A DNA stretch of 11,104 bases from Actinomycetales bacterium (GTDB lineage: Bacteria > Actinomycetota > Actinomycetes > Actinomycetales > Microbacteriaceae), in assembly GCA_028868555.1 (NCBI GenBank), contig JAGWUG010000016.1, positions 1-11,104 of the forward strand, in the 5' to 3' direction. Numbering within the stretch: position 1 is the first letter of the stretch; each line of letters starts with the position of its first letter. The notes under the pieces are model-generated. The model saw nothing but the letters and a program-made list of their open reading frames with translations. It was not told the origin of the DNA and did not search any database. The position numbers and the translations under genes are program-made. This document shows, piece after piece, positions 1-5,961 of this stretch.

Positions 1-914
1 CAATGCACACCACCATCGACAGCCTGCGCTCGCTCGGTGTTGAGGTTGATGATGCCAGCACCGGCTCGCTCCCATTCACCGTAAAGGGAAACGGCTCGGT
101 ACCAGGTGGACAGCTGACCATCGATGCCTCAGCCTCGAGCCAGTTTGTCTCCGGTCTGCTACTTAGCGCCGCTCGTTTTGAGAATGGCCTGACTCTCAAC
201 CACGAGGGTGAGCACCTGCCTTCGCTTCCTCACATTGAGATGACTCTGGACACCCTCGCCAAGCGTGGCGTCCGGGTCTCTAACCCCAACCCAACCGAGT
301 GGCGAGTTGAGCCGGGGCCAATTCGCGGTGGCGTGGTTGCCATCGAGCCGGACCTGTCTAATGCCGGCCCCTTCCTGGCAGCCGCGATGGTTGCCGGTGG
401 CTCTGTCACTATTCCTGGCTGGCCAGATGTCACTACCCAGGTGGGCGACGAGTTCGACGGCATTCTGCAGCAGATGGGCGCCGAGATTGTGCGTGACGAA
501 CGTGGCCTGACCATCACCGGTAGCGGCGACATTCGCGGCATCGAGATCGACCTTTCCATCGGTGGCGAACTAGCACCTGTGGTTGCGGCCCTGGCGGCTA
601 TTGCTAGCACTCCGAGCCGAATCTGGGGCATTGCGCACCTGCGCGGCCACGAGACCGATCGTCTGGCGGCGTTGGCAACCGAGATCAACCGCATCGGTGG
701 GGTTTGCCGCGAGACCGCGGACGGACTTGAGATTGACCCGAGCGAAAACCTACACGGCGCGCTCTGGCACAGCTACGAAGACCACCGCATGGCAACCGCC
801 GGTGCCATTATTGGCCTCCGGGTTCCCGGCATTGAGGTTGAGGACATCTCCACCACCAGCAAGACCATGCCAGACTTTGCCCAAATGTGGCTGCAGATGG
901 TTGAGGCCAAGTAG
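1..914 (+). CDS. aroA: 3-phosphoshikimate 1-carboxyvinyltransferase (EPSP synthase), 5'-truncated by the window edge
   Basis: This enzyme transfers the enolpyruvyl group of PEP to shikimate-3-phosphate, the sixth step of the cytoplasmic shikimate pathway. About 303 residues of a roughly 430-residue protein are present. The first two bases (CA) fit the end of a Pro codon, so the ATG at 3 is probably the internal Met of the family's RPM motif and not a start. Counting from that Met, I see SASSQ (43-47, substrate phosphate binding), Glu189 in a GELAPVVAAL context where E. coli has the catalytic Asp313 (Glu is usual in actinobacterial enzymes), HETDR with Arg220 (E. coli Arg344), DHRMA with Arg262 (Arg386) and TSKT with Lys287 (Lys411). 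All the active-site positions I could map are retained, so the gene looks functional. rsgA begins on the base after its TAG stop, which suggests co-transcription. Identification is near certain. Confidence 0.97.
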   Translation, partial: MHTTIDSLRSLGVEVDDASTGSLPFTVKGNGSVPGGQLTIDASASSQFVSGLLLSAARFENGLTLNHEGEHLPSLPHIEMTLDTLAKRGVRVSNPNPTEWRVEPGPIRGGVVAIEPDLSNAGPFLAAAMVAGGSVTIPGWPDVTTQVGDEFDGILQQMGAEIVRDERGLTITGSGDIRGIEIDLSIGGELAPVVAALAAIASTPSRIWGIAHLRGHETDRLAALATEINRIGGVCRETADGLEIDPSENLHGALWHSYEDHRMATAGAIIGLRVPGIEVEDISTTSKTMPDFAQMWLQMVEAK

Positions 915-1958
915 TTGAGTTGGCTCTATGAACCAGACGGCAGCGGTCACGACCTAGACGAGACCGACGTTAGGGTTAGGCCAAATCCCAAGGGCAACAA
1001 GCCTCGCACCAAGATTCGCCCGCAGCACGAGAGTGCCCCGGTGGGCATGGTTCTCGGAGTTGACCTCGGTCGCTACCGAGTTCTTCTCAACGATGGTGGA
1101 CGCATGGTTGACGCCACTCTCGCGAAAGAACTGCGCAAGGCGGGTCCGGTGGTTGGCGACATAGTTGCCCTCGCCGGAGACACCAGTGAGACGGTTGGCG
1201 CCTTGGCTCGGGTGGTTCGAATCGAGCCGCGAAAGACCCTGCTTCGCCGAAGTGCCGACGACAGCGATGTGGTTGAGCGCGTCATCGTGGCGAACGCCGA
1301 CCAGATGGTGATTGTGGTCGCGATTGCCAATCCGGAGCCAAGAACCCGTCTGATTGACCGCTACGTTGCAGCCGCCTTCGATGCCGGTTTGCGCCCTATC
1401 CTCTGCATCACCAAGACCGACCTGGCAAACCCAGACGAGTTCATCTCGCACTTTGCGGGTCTCGACATTCCGGTCATTCTCAATCGCTCCGATGCCCCGA
1501 GCCTGCCCGCCCTCCGAAGCGTTCTGAACGGTCACACCAGCGTTGTGGTTGGCCACTCGGGAGTTGGCAAGAGCACCATGGTGAACGCCCTGGTACCGGG
1601 AGCCCTGCTCGCCACCGGACACGTCAACGCAGTTACCGGCCGCGGCCGCCATACTTCAACCGCGGTTCGCGCCATCGCCCTCGATGGAGAGATCGGTGCC
1701 ACCGGCTGGATCATCGACACCCCAGGAGTGCGCTCCTTCGGGCTCGGTCACGTGAAGTTTGAGAACCTAATCCGCAGCTTCGAGGACCTGTACAAGGTGA
1801 TTCAGGAATGTCCGCGCGGTTGCACCCACCTGGCCGGTGCTCCGGACTGCGGTCTAGACGAGGCAGTTGAAGCCGGTTCACTCGGTGTTCATGGTGCCGC
1901 CCGCGTAGATTCACTACGACGCCTCATGGCCTCGCTCTCGGACAAATCTGAGTACTAA
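915..1958 (+). CDS. rsgA: Small ribosomal subunit biogenesis GTPase RsgA
   Basis: RsgA is a circularly permuted GTPase that helps the 30S subunit mature and is stimulated by the ribosome. The 347-residue protein has an N-terminal OB-fold region (about 40-110). The GTPase motifs follow in permuted order: G4 TKTD (166-169), G1 GHSGVGKST (213-221), the G2-type GRGRHTST (242-249) and G3 DTPG (268-271). A C-terminal zinc site has Cys299, Cys303, His305 and Cys312. The first spacing is C-x3-C, where E. coli has C-x4-C; I recall the shorter form from actinobacterial homologues. The start is TTG at 915, immediately after the aroA stop, supported by GAGG at 903-906 with an 8-base spacer. The first 40 residues are basic and poorly conserved. 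The abutting junction points to one transcript and translational coupling with aroA. Confidence 0.95.
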   Translation: MSWLYEPDGSGHDLDETDVRVRPNPKGNKPRTKIRPQHESAPVGMVLGVDLGRYRVLLNDGGRMVDATLAKELRKAGPVVGDIVALAGDTSETVGALARVVRIEPRKTLLRRSADDSDVVERVIVANADQMVIVVAIANPEPRTRLIDRYVAAAFDAGLRPILCITKTDLANPDEFISHFAGLDIPVILNRSDAPSLPALRSVLNGHTSVVVGHSGVGKSTMVNALVPGALLATGHVNAVTGRGRHTSTAVRAIALDGEIGATGWIIDTPGVRSFGLGHVKFENLIRSFEDLYKVIQECPRGCTHLAGAPDCGLDEAVEAGSLGVHGAARVDSLRRLMASLSDKSEY

Positions 1959-1966
1959 TCGCCCGC

Positions 1967-1972
1967 TAAATT
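1967..1972 (+). promoter_or_regulatory. Candidate -10 hexamer TAAATT for leaderless hisN transcription
   Basis: TAAATT fits the actinobacterial TANNNT -10 pattern. It ends 6 bases before the A of the hisN ATG at 1979, so a start site 7 bases downstream would fall on that A and give a leaderless mRNA. There is no usable Shine-Dalgarno sequence: the nearest purine run, GAAG at 1974-1977, is only one base from the start codon. I see no convincing -35 box. This is a pattern-based inference. Confidence 0.45.
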
Positions 1973-1978
1973 TGAAGT

Positions 1979-2761
1979 ATGACTGACTTCGCCGCGGACC
2001 TGGCGCTCGCCCACAAGCTTGCTGACGCCGCAGACCAGATTTCGCTGGCCCGCTTCCGTGCCCTGGACCTAAAGGTTGAGACCAAGCCAGACCGCTCCCC
2101 CGTCACCGATGCAGATCAGGCAGTGGAGCAGGCCCTGAAGGCTATCCTCGCCACCGATGCCCCGGCCGACGGAATCATCGGCGAAGAATTTGGTGTCAGC
2201 GGAAGCGCTGACCGCAAGTGGATCATCGACCCAATCGACGGAACCGCCAACTACCTGCGTGGAGTTCCGGTCTGGGCCACCCTGATTGCGCTCTCGATTG
2301 ACCAGAAGCCAGTGCTCAGCGTGGTCTCCGCTCCGGCTCTAGGTCGCCGCTGGTGGGCAGCTCCCGGCATCGGTGCGTTCACCCGCGATGTTGATGGTTC
2401 GGTCCGTCAGCTGGCCGTCAGCGGTATTTCCGAGCTTGAATACGCCTCGCTCAGCTACAACAACCTGCAGCTCTGGGACAGCTTTGGCTACCTAGACCAG
2501 TTGATGGGCATGAGCCGCCAGGTCTGGCGCACCCGCGCCTACGGCGACTTCCTAAGCTACATGTATCTGGCCGAAGGATCTGTTGACATCGTGGCCGAGC
2601 ACGACCTCAAGATTTACGACATCGCCGCTCTGGTGCCAATCGTGGAGCAGGCCGGCGGCAAGTTCAGCGCCATCGATGGTCCGCTCACCGAGGATTCATC
2701 ATCGGTATTGGCCACCAACGGGCCGCTGCACGAGACGAGCCTGAAGGGGTTTGCGCGCTAG
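1979..2761 (+). CDS. hisN: Histidinol-phosphatase of the inositol monophosphatase family (HisN type)
   Basis: This is a 260-residue Mg-dependent phosphatase of the inositol monophosphatase superfamily. Visible motifs are DxSPVTDAD (38-46), GEE (68-70), the metal-binding DPIDGT (84-89, Asp84 and Asp87) and a YDIAA motif (213-217) with Asp214 at the third metal ligand, where Trp-Asp is more usual. In actinobacteria the member of this family next to aroA and rsgA is generally annotated as HisN, which removes phosphate from L-histidinol phosphate in histidine synthesis. The neighbourhood supports that name. The substrate cannot be proven from sequence, and inositol-1-phosphate or another sugar phosphate remains possible. 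The ATG at 1979 lies 20 bases after rsgA, lacks a Shine-Dalgarno sequence and may be leaderless. Its TAG stop overlaps the glpX stop on the other strand. Confidence 0.82.
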   Translation: MTDFAADLALAHKLADAADQISLARFRALDLKVETKPDRSPVTDADQAVEQALKAILATDAPADGIIGEEFGVSGSADRKWIIDPIDGTANYLRGVPVWATLIALSIDQKPVLSVVSAPALGRRWWAAPGIGAFTRDVDGSVRQLAVSGISELEYASLSYNNLQLWDSFGYLDQLMGMSRQVWRTRAYGDFLSYMYLAEGSVDIVAEHDLKIYDIAALVPIVEQAGGKFSAIDGPLTEDSSSVLATNGPLHETSLKGFAR

Positions 2762-3741
2762 CCCCAGCGCTCGGCTGAATAGTCGCTCTGAATGCGGCGG
2801 ATGGTTCCGCTTGCGCTTCGGAGAATGATTGAGTCGGTGCGAATGATCGGACCCTTGCGGCGCACACCCTGAACCAGTCCGCCATCGGTGACACCGGTTG
2901 CCACAAAGAGGGTGTTGTCGCTGGTAACCAGTTCGTCGGCGCTGTAGACGTAGTTCATCTTCAAGCCTGCGGCGATGCCTCGGGCGGCCTCTTCCTCATC
3001 CTTAGGAGCGAGCATTCCTTGAATGAATCCACCGAGGGCCTTGATGGCGCAGGTGGTGACGATTCCCTCCGGGCTGCCACCGGTGCCAACGCACATGTCG
3101 ATGCGGGTGCCATACATTGCGGCATTGATTCCACCAGCAACGTCACCGTCGAGCATGAGGCGGGTTGCCGCTCCGGCAGCGCGAATATCTTCGATGAGGC
3201 CGGCGTGACGCGGGCGGTCGAGAACCGCGATCACCATCTCGTCCACCGGCTTGCCCTTAGCCTTAGCCAGAAGGCGAATGTTCTCGGCAATCGGCAGGCG
3301 AATGTCGAGCACTCCCCTAGCCTCCTCGCCGGCAACCAGCTTGTCCATGTAGAAAACGGTGGACGCATCAAGCATGGATCCGCGGTCGGCCACGGCGATA
3401 ACGCTGAGTGCGTTCTGACGGCCGGCTGCCGTAAGCGAGGTTCCGTCGATTGGGTCTACGGCGATGTCACACATTGGGCCCTGGCCGCTACCGACCTGCT
3501 CGCCGTTGTAAAGCATCGGGGCGTCGTCTTTTTCGCCCTCACCAATGACGATTACGCCCTGCATGTCAACGGTGGAAAGGAATGCGCGCATTGCGTCTAC
3601 GGCCGCACCATCGGCCGCGTTCTTGTCGCCCTTGCCGATGAAGTGGCGGGCGCTAATCGCGGCGGCCTCCGTGGCACGCACCAGTTCCATTCCCAGGTTG
3701 CGGTCGGGGCGAAGGTTCTTTACAAAGTCCAAGTGGCTCAT
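2758..3741 (-). CDS. glpX: Class II fructose-1,6-bisphosphatase (GlpX)
   Basis: This enzyme hydrolyses fructose-1,6-bisphosphate to fructose-6-phosphate in gluconeogenesis; class II is the usual actinobacterial form. From the chosen start it has 327 residues. Motifs include GKGDK (36-40, Asp39), GEGEKDDAPML (67-77) with metal-binding acidic residues, DPIDGT (96-101), GDVAGGI (199-205) and GGSPEG with Glu225. I chose ATG at 3741 (MSHLDFVKNLRPDRNL) because an AGAAAGA purine run at 3755-3749 sits 7 bases upstream and family members begin near the PDRNL segment. An adjacent ATG at 3744 is equally readable, and a longer frame opens at 3780 but adds 13 unconserved residues. The gene is divergent from nrtR, and its TAG stop shares CTAG with the hisN stop. 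Confidence 0.94.
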   Translation of the reverse strand: MSHLDFVKNLRPDRNLGMELVRATEAAAISARHFIGKGDKNAADGAAVDAMRAFLSTVDMQGVIVIGEGEKDDAPMLYNGEQVGSGQGPMCDIAVDPIDGTSLTAAGRQNALSVIAVADRGSMLDASTVFYMDKLVAGEEARGVLDIRLPIAENIRLLAKAKGKPVDEMVIAVLDRPRHAGLIEDIRAAGAATRLMLDGDVAGGINAAMYGTRIDMCVGTGGSPEGIVTTCAIKALGGFIQGMLAPKDEEEAARGIAAGLKMNYVYSADELVTSDNTLFVATGVTDGGLVQGVRRKGPIIRTDSIILRSASGTIRRIQSDYSAERWG

Positions 3742-3850
3742 CATCGAGTCTTTCTGTGGTGCTCCCGCGCGGCATTGCATCGGTGTTTCAACACTACTGC
3801 CGCTACCGCGGCGCTCCCTGTGGGTTTCCCTAACGTTCGTCCTGGAAAAG

Positions 3851-3871
3851 TTAGTGTCACGGTGACACTAA
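3851..3871. promoter_or_regulatory. Perfect 21-base palindrome, probable NrtR/NdnR operator 1
   Basis: The left arm TTAGTGTCAC (3851-3860) and right arm GTGACACTAA (3862-3871) are exact reverse complements around a single G (3861). The site lies 66 bases before the nrtR ATG, immediately upstream of the best -10 candidates, in the only sizeable intergenic gap of the window. NrtR-family repressors of NAD genes bind palindromes of about this length and are often autoregulated; in Corynebacterium glutamicum the orthologue NdnR represses its own ndnR-nadA-nadC-nadS operon. Assigning this site to this regulator is inference from that precedent and the location. Confidence 0.82.
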
Positions 3872-3891
3872 GTGCTATAGTGAGTTAAAGT
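3862..3891 (+). promoter_or_regulatory. Probable promoter of the nrtR-nadABCS operon
   Basis: Two overlapping readings are possible. The first is an extended -10, TGC followed by TATAGT (3873-3881, hexamer 3876-3881), with a start near 3888 and a leader of about 49 bases. The second is a -35-like GTGACA (3862-3867), an 18-base spacer and TAAAGT (3886-3891). In either case the palindrome at 3851-3871 covers the -35 region, and its degenerate second copy covers the start-site region, as expected for repression by blocking RNA polymerase. The exact start site is not determined. Confidence 0.6.
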
Positions 3892-3905
3892 CACAGTTAC
3901 TCTTA
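3885..3905. promoter_or_regulatory. Degenerate second operator copy, probable operator 2
   Basis: TTAAAGTCAC (3885-3894), centre A (3895) and GTTACTCTTA (3896-3905) match the perfect palindrome at 3851-3871 in 8 of 10 left-arm and 7 of 10 right-arm positions. The centres are 34 bases apart, about 3.2 helical turns. It would cover the predicted transcription start. It is weaker than operator 1 and could be chance similarity in an A/T-richer leader. Confidence 0.45.
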
Positions 3906-3926
3906 CTGTCCCGTTTCTCTCCCCGC

Positions 3927-3931
3927 AGGAG
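3927..3931 (+). promoter_or_regulatory. Strong ribosome binding site of nrtR
   Basis: AGGAG lies 5 bases before the ATG at 3937. It is the strongest Shine-Dalgarno match I found in the window and it fixes the nrtR start. Unlike hisN and the downstream transporter, the operon's first gene therefore appears to have a conventional leader. Confidence 0.85.
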
Positions 3932-3936
3932 CATCG

Positions 3937-4626
3937 ATGCAGCCAAATCTGGCAATCAGCACCGTGATCTTTGCCCTGCGCCCGGACGAGAACGGTCGAA
4001 ACACCCTCATGATTCCGCTGGTGAAGCGCATCCGTGAGCCTCACCTGGGTAAATGGGCCCTCCCCGGTGGCCCACTAGTTGGAAACGAGTCACTGGACGA
4101 AGCTGCGGCCCGCAACCTGCGCGAGACCACCGGACTGACCCCGCGCTACCTGGAGCAGCTCTACTCCTTTGGTGCACCTGAGCGATCGGCCGGAGCCGCC
4201 GCAGAACGAGTGGTTTCCATCGTCTACTGGGCTCTCGTTGGCACCGACGAAGCCGACCGCGCGGTTGAGAGCGAAAACGTTCACTGGCTGGCCGCCGACT
4301 GCCTGCCAGAACTTGCCTTCGACCACAACCTGATTGTGGAGTACGCTCTCTGGCGCCTTCGTGCCAAGCTCAACTATTCCCGCGTTGCCCACGGCTTCCT
4401 CGGCGAGGAATTCACCCTGGCTCAGCTTCGCGAGGTCTACGAGATTGTGCTCGGACGCCCGCTGGACAAGGGCAACTTCCGTCGTTCGGTTGAGGCATCG
4501 GGGGCAATCATCCCAACCGGACGCGTTGTGGCTGGCGCCTCAAACCGTCCACCGGCTCTTTACACCTACGACAAGACCCGCAGCCTGGCTGACCGCGGCC
4601 CCCTCAACAAGCCATCGGACTACTAG
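3937..4626 (+). CDS. nrtR: NAD biosynthesis transcriptional repressor, Nudix-related (NrtR/NdnR)
   Basis: The 229-residue protein joins an N-terminal Nudix-like domain (about 5-140) to a C-terminal winged helix (about 153-212), the NrtR architecture. The Nudix box runs from Gly45: G-x5-E51-x7-R59 is present, but the following REUXEE core reads RNLRET, with Asn60 and Thr64 in place of two of the glutamates. Such loss is typical of regulators that sense ADP-ribose or NAD-related nucleotides without efficient hydrolysis. The helix region FTLAQLREVYEIVLGRPLDK (159-178) followed by NFRR is the usual NrtR recognition-domain sequence. The gene heads an operon for de novo NAD synthesis, 27 bases before nadA, and has a palindromic operator upstream, so autorepression is the likely mode. 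The corynebacterial name for this orthologue is ndnR. Hydrolase activity is unlikely but not excluded. Confidence 0.92.
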   Translation: MQPNLAISTVIFALRPDENGRNTLMIPLVKRIREPHLGKWALPGGPLVGNESLDEAAARNLRETTGLTPRYLEQLYSFGAPERSAGAAAERVVSIVYWALVGTDEADRAVESENVHWLAADCLPELAFDHNLIVEYALWRLRAKLNYSRVAHGFLGEEFTLAQLREVYEIVLGRPLDKGNFRRSVEASGAIIPTGRVVAGASNRPPALYTYDKTRSLADRGPLNKPSDY

Positions 4627-4653
4627 TCCGAGAGTAAGAAAGCAGTAGAAGAC

Positions 4654-5934
4654 ATGACTCCCACAGCATCGGTGAATGAGCGCATTCAGCTGGCAGTGAA
4701 GGGTGTGCAGGGTTCCACCTGTGACACCGAACTGGCCAAGGGTCCGTGGGAGTTTGACAAGGGCATGGCCGAATATGGCCCAGGAGCCTCTAGCGAAGAC
4801 CACATTCCACTGGGCGCGCCGGTTCAGGCACAGATTCCTGCCGAGTACCGTGCAGCGAGCGACGAGGTGCTGCAAGAGCGCATCCGTGCCGCCAAGGCCA
4901 CGCTCGGTGACGATGTTGTGATCCTGGGCCACTTCTACCAGCGTGACGAGATTGTTCAGCACGCCGACTACCTCGGTGACAGTTTCCAGCTGGCGGTTGC
5001 AGCGAAGGGCCACCCAAACGCCAAGGCGATTGTCTTCTGCGGCGTTCACTTCATGGCTGAAACCGCCGATGTGCTGAGCAACGATGACCAGGCCGTGATT
5101 CTGCCCAACCTGGCCGCGGGTTGCTCGATGGCCGACATGGCCGACAGCGCCAGCGTTGAAGAGTGCTGGAAGCAGCTGACCGAGATTTACGGTACCGAAC
5201 CGAATGCAGAGGGCAAGGTGCCGGTGATTCCCGTCACCTACATGAACTCTTCGGCAGCCCTGAAGGCCTTCTGCGGCCGCAACGGCGGCATCGTCTGCAC
5301 CAGTTCCAACGCCGCAACCGTTCTGGAGTGGGCTTTCGAGCGCGCCGAGCGGGTTCTCTTCTTCCCGGACCAGCACCTGGGCCGCAACACCGCTCTAGCC
5401 ATGGGCATCGCCCTGGAACAGATGCCGCTCTGGTGGGGTCGCAAGGCCCTCGGCGGCAACGACGAGCAGCAGCTGCGCGACGCCAAGGTGATTCTCTGGA
5501 ATGGCTTCTGCTCGGTTCACAAGCGTTTCAATGTTGGCCAGATCGAGAAGGCCCGTCAGGACTACCCGGGCGTGCGCGTAATTGTGCACCCGGAGTGCCC
5601 AATGGACGTGGTCCAGGCCGCCGATGAGTACGGATCCACCGACTACATTCGTCGCGCCGTAGAGGGCGCCACCGAGCCATCGGTGTTTGCCATTGGCACC
5701 GAGGTGAACATGGTGCAGCGCCTAGCCGCGCAGTACCCGCAGCACACCATCTTCTGCCTCGACCCGGTGATCTGCCCCTGCTCCACCATGTACCGCATTC
5801 ACCCGGCCTACCTCGCCTGGGTGCTTGAGGAACTGGTGAAGGGAAATGTGGTCAACCAGATTGTGGTTGACCAGGCCGTTCAGGCCGATGCCAAGGTTGC
5901 CCTCGAGCGCATGCTCGCGGCGCTGCCGAAGTAA
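4654..5934 (+). CDS. nadA: Quinolinate synthase NadA
   Basis: NadA condenses iminoaspartate with dihydroxyacetone phosphate to give quinolinate, using a [4Fe-4S] cluster held by three cysteines. The 426-residue protein is the long form, with about 85 residues before the first core motif. Motifs in order are GHFYQRDE (92-99), DYLGDSFQLA (105-114), FCGVHFMAETAD (128-139, Cys129), PNLAAGCSMADMA (151-163), PVTYMNSSAALKAFCGRNGG (193-212), FFPDQHLGRN (236-245), GFCSVHKRF (284-292, Cys286), VHPECP (311-316) and CLDPVICPCSTMYRIHP (368-384, with Cys374 or Cys376 as the third likely ligand). The ATG at 4654 retains the N-terminal STCDTELAKGPW segment that I recall as conserved in actinobacterial homologues. 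A purine run at 4637-4642 and GAAG just upstream give only a moderate ribosome site. It is the second gene of the operon, 27 bases before nadB. Confidence 0.97.
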   Translation: MTPTASVNERIQLAVKGVQGSTCDTELAKGPWEFDKGMAEYGPGASSEDHIPLGAPVQAQIPAEYRAASDEVLQERIRAAKATLGDDVVILGHFYQRDEIVQHADYLGDSFQLAVAAKGHPNAKAIVFCGVHFMAETADVLSNDDQAVILPNLAAGCSMADMADSASVEECWKQLTEIYGTEPNAEGKVPVIPVTYMNSSAALKAFCGRNGGIVCTSSNAATVLEWAFERAERVLFFPDQHLGRNTALAMGIALEQMPLWWGRKALGGNDEQQLRDAKVILWNGFCSVHKRFNVGQIEKARQDYPGVRVIVHPECPMDVVQAADEYGSTDYIRRAVEGATEPSVFAIGTEVNMVQRLAAQYPQHTIFCLDPVICPCSTMYRIHPAYLAWVLEELVKGNVVNQIVVDQAVQADAKVALERMLAALPK

Positions 5935-5961
5935 CCGGGGCTGAGAGAGACTGCAAAGCGC

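Noticed and set aside
969..979. Telomere-like TTAGGGTTAGG near the start of rsgA
   Set aside because: Only about two units, in frame within the Arg/Pro-rich RsgA N-terminus. It is a chance codon combination, not a repeat array.
954..1652. A 232-codon open frame on the - strand opposite rsgA
   Set aside because: Antisense shadow of rsgA with no recognisable domain; rsgA motifs on the + strand explain the region fully.
2758..2761. An intrinsic terminator between hisN and glpX, or between the transporter and the small exported protein gene
   Set aside because: There is no intergenic DNA at either junction, and I saw no GC-rich hairpin followed by a T run in the adjacent coding ends.
3742..3780. 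N-terminal extension of GlpX to the ATG at 3780
   Set aside because: The 13 added residues are not family-like, and no ribosome site precedes that ATG, whereas a purine run precedes the ATG at 3741.
3791..3796. TAGTGT on the - strand as a -10 box for glpX
   Set aside because: The hexamer fits TANNNT and would give a leader of about 43 bases, but there is no -35 at suitable spacing and such hexamers are frequent, so I did not list it.
3866..3882. Short inverted repeat CACTA/TAGTG between the two operator copies as a third operator
   Set aside because: The arms are only 5 bases and similarity to the operator half-site falls to about half of the positions. It arises largely from the right arm of operator 1 and the TATAGT promoter hexamer.
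3019..3888. A 289-codon open frame on the + strand opposite glpX, ending near the nrtR promoter
   Set aside because: It is antisense to the clearly conserved glpX, has no recognisable motif and its composition reflects the opposing codon usage. Long antisense frames are common at this GC content.
4540..5376. A 278-codon open frame on the - strand across the nrtR end and nadA
   Set aside because: It shadows two strongly conserved genes, has no ribosome site or family motif, and cannot be supported as a gene.
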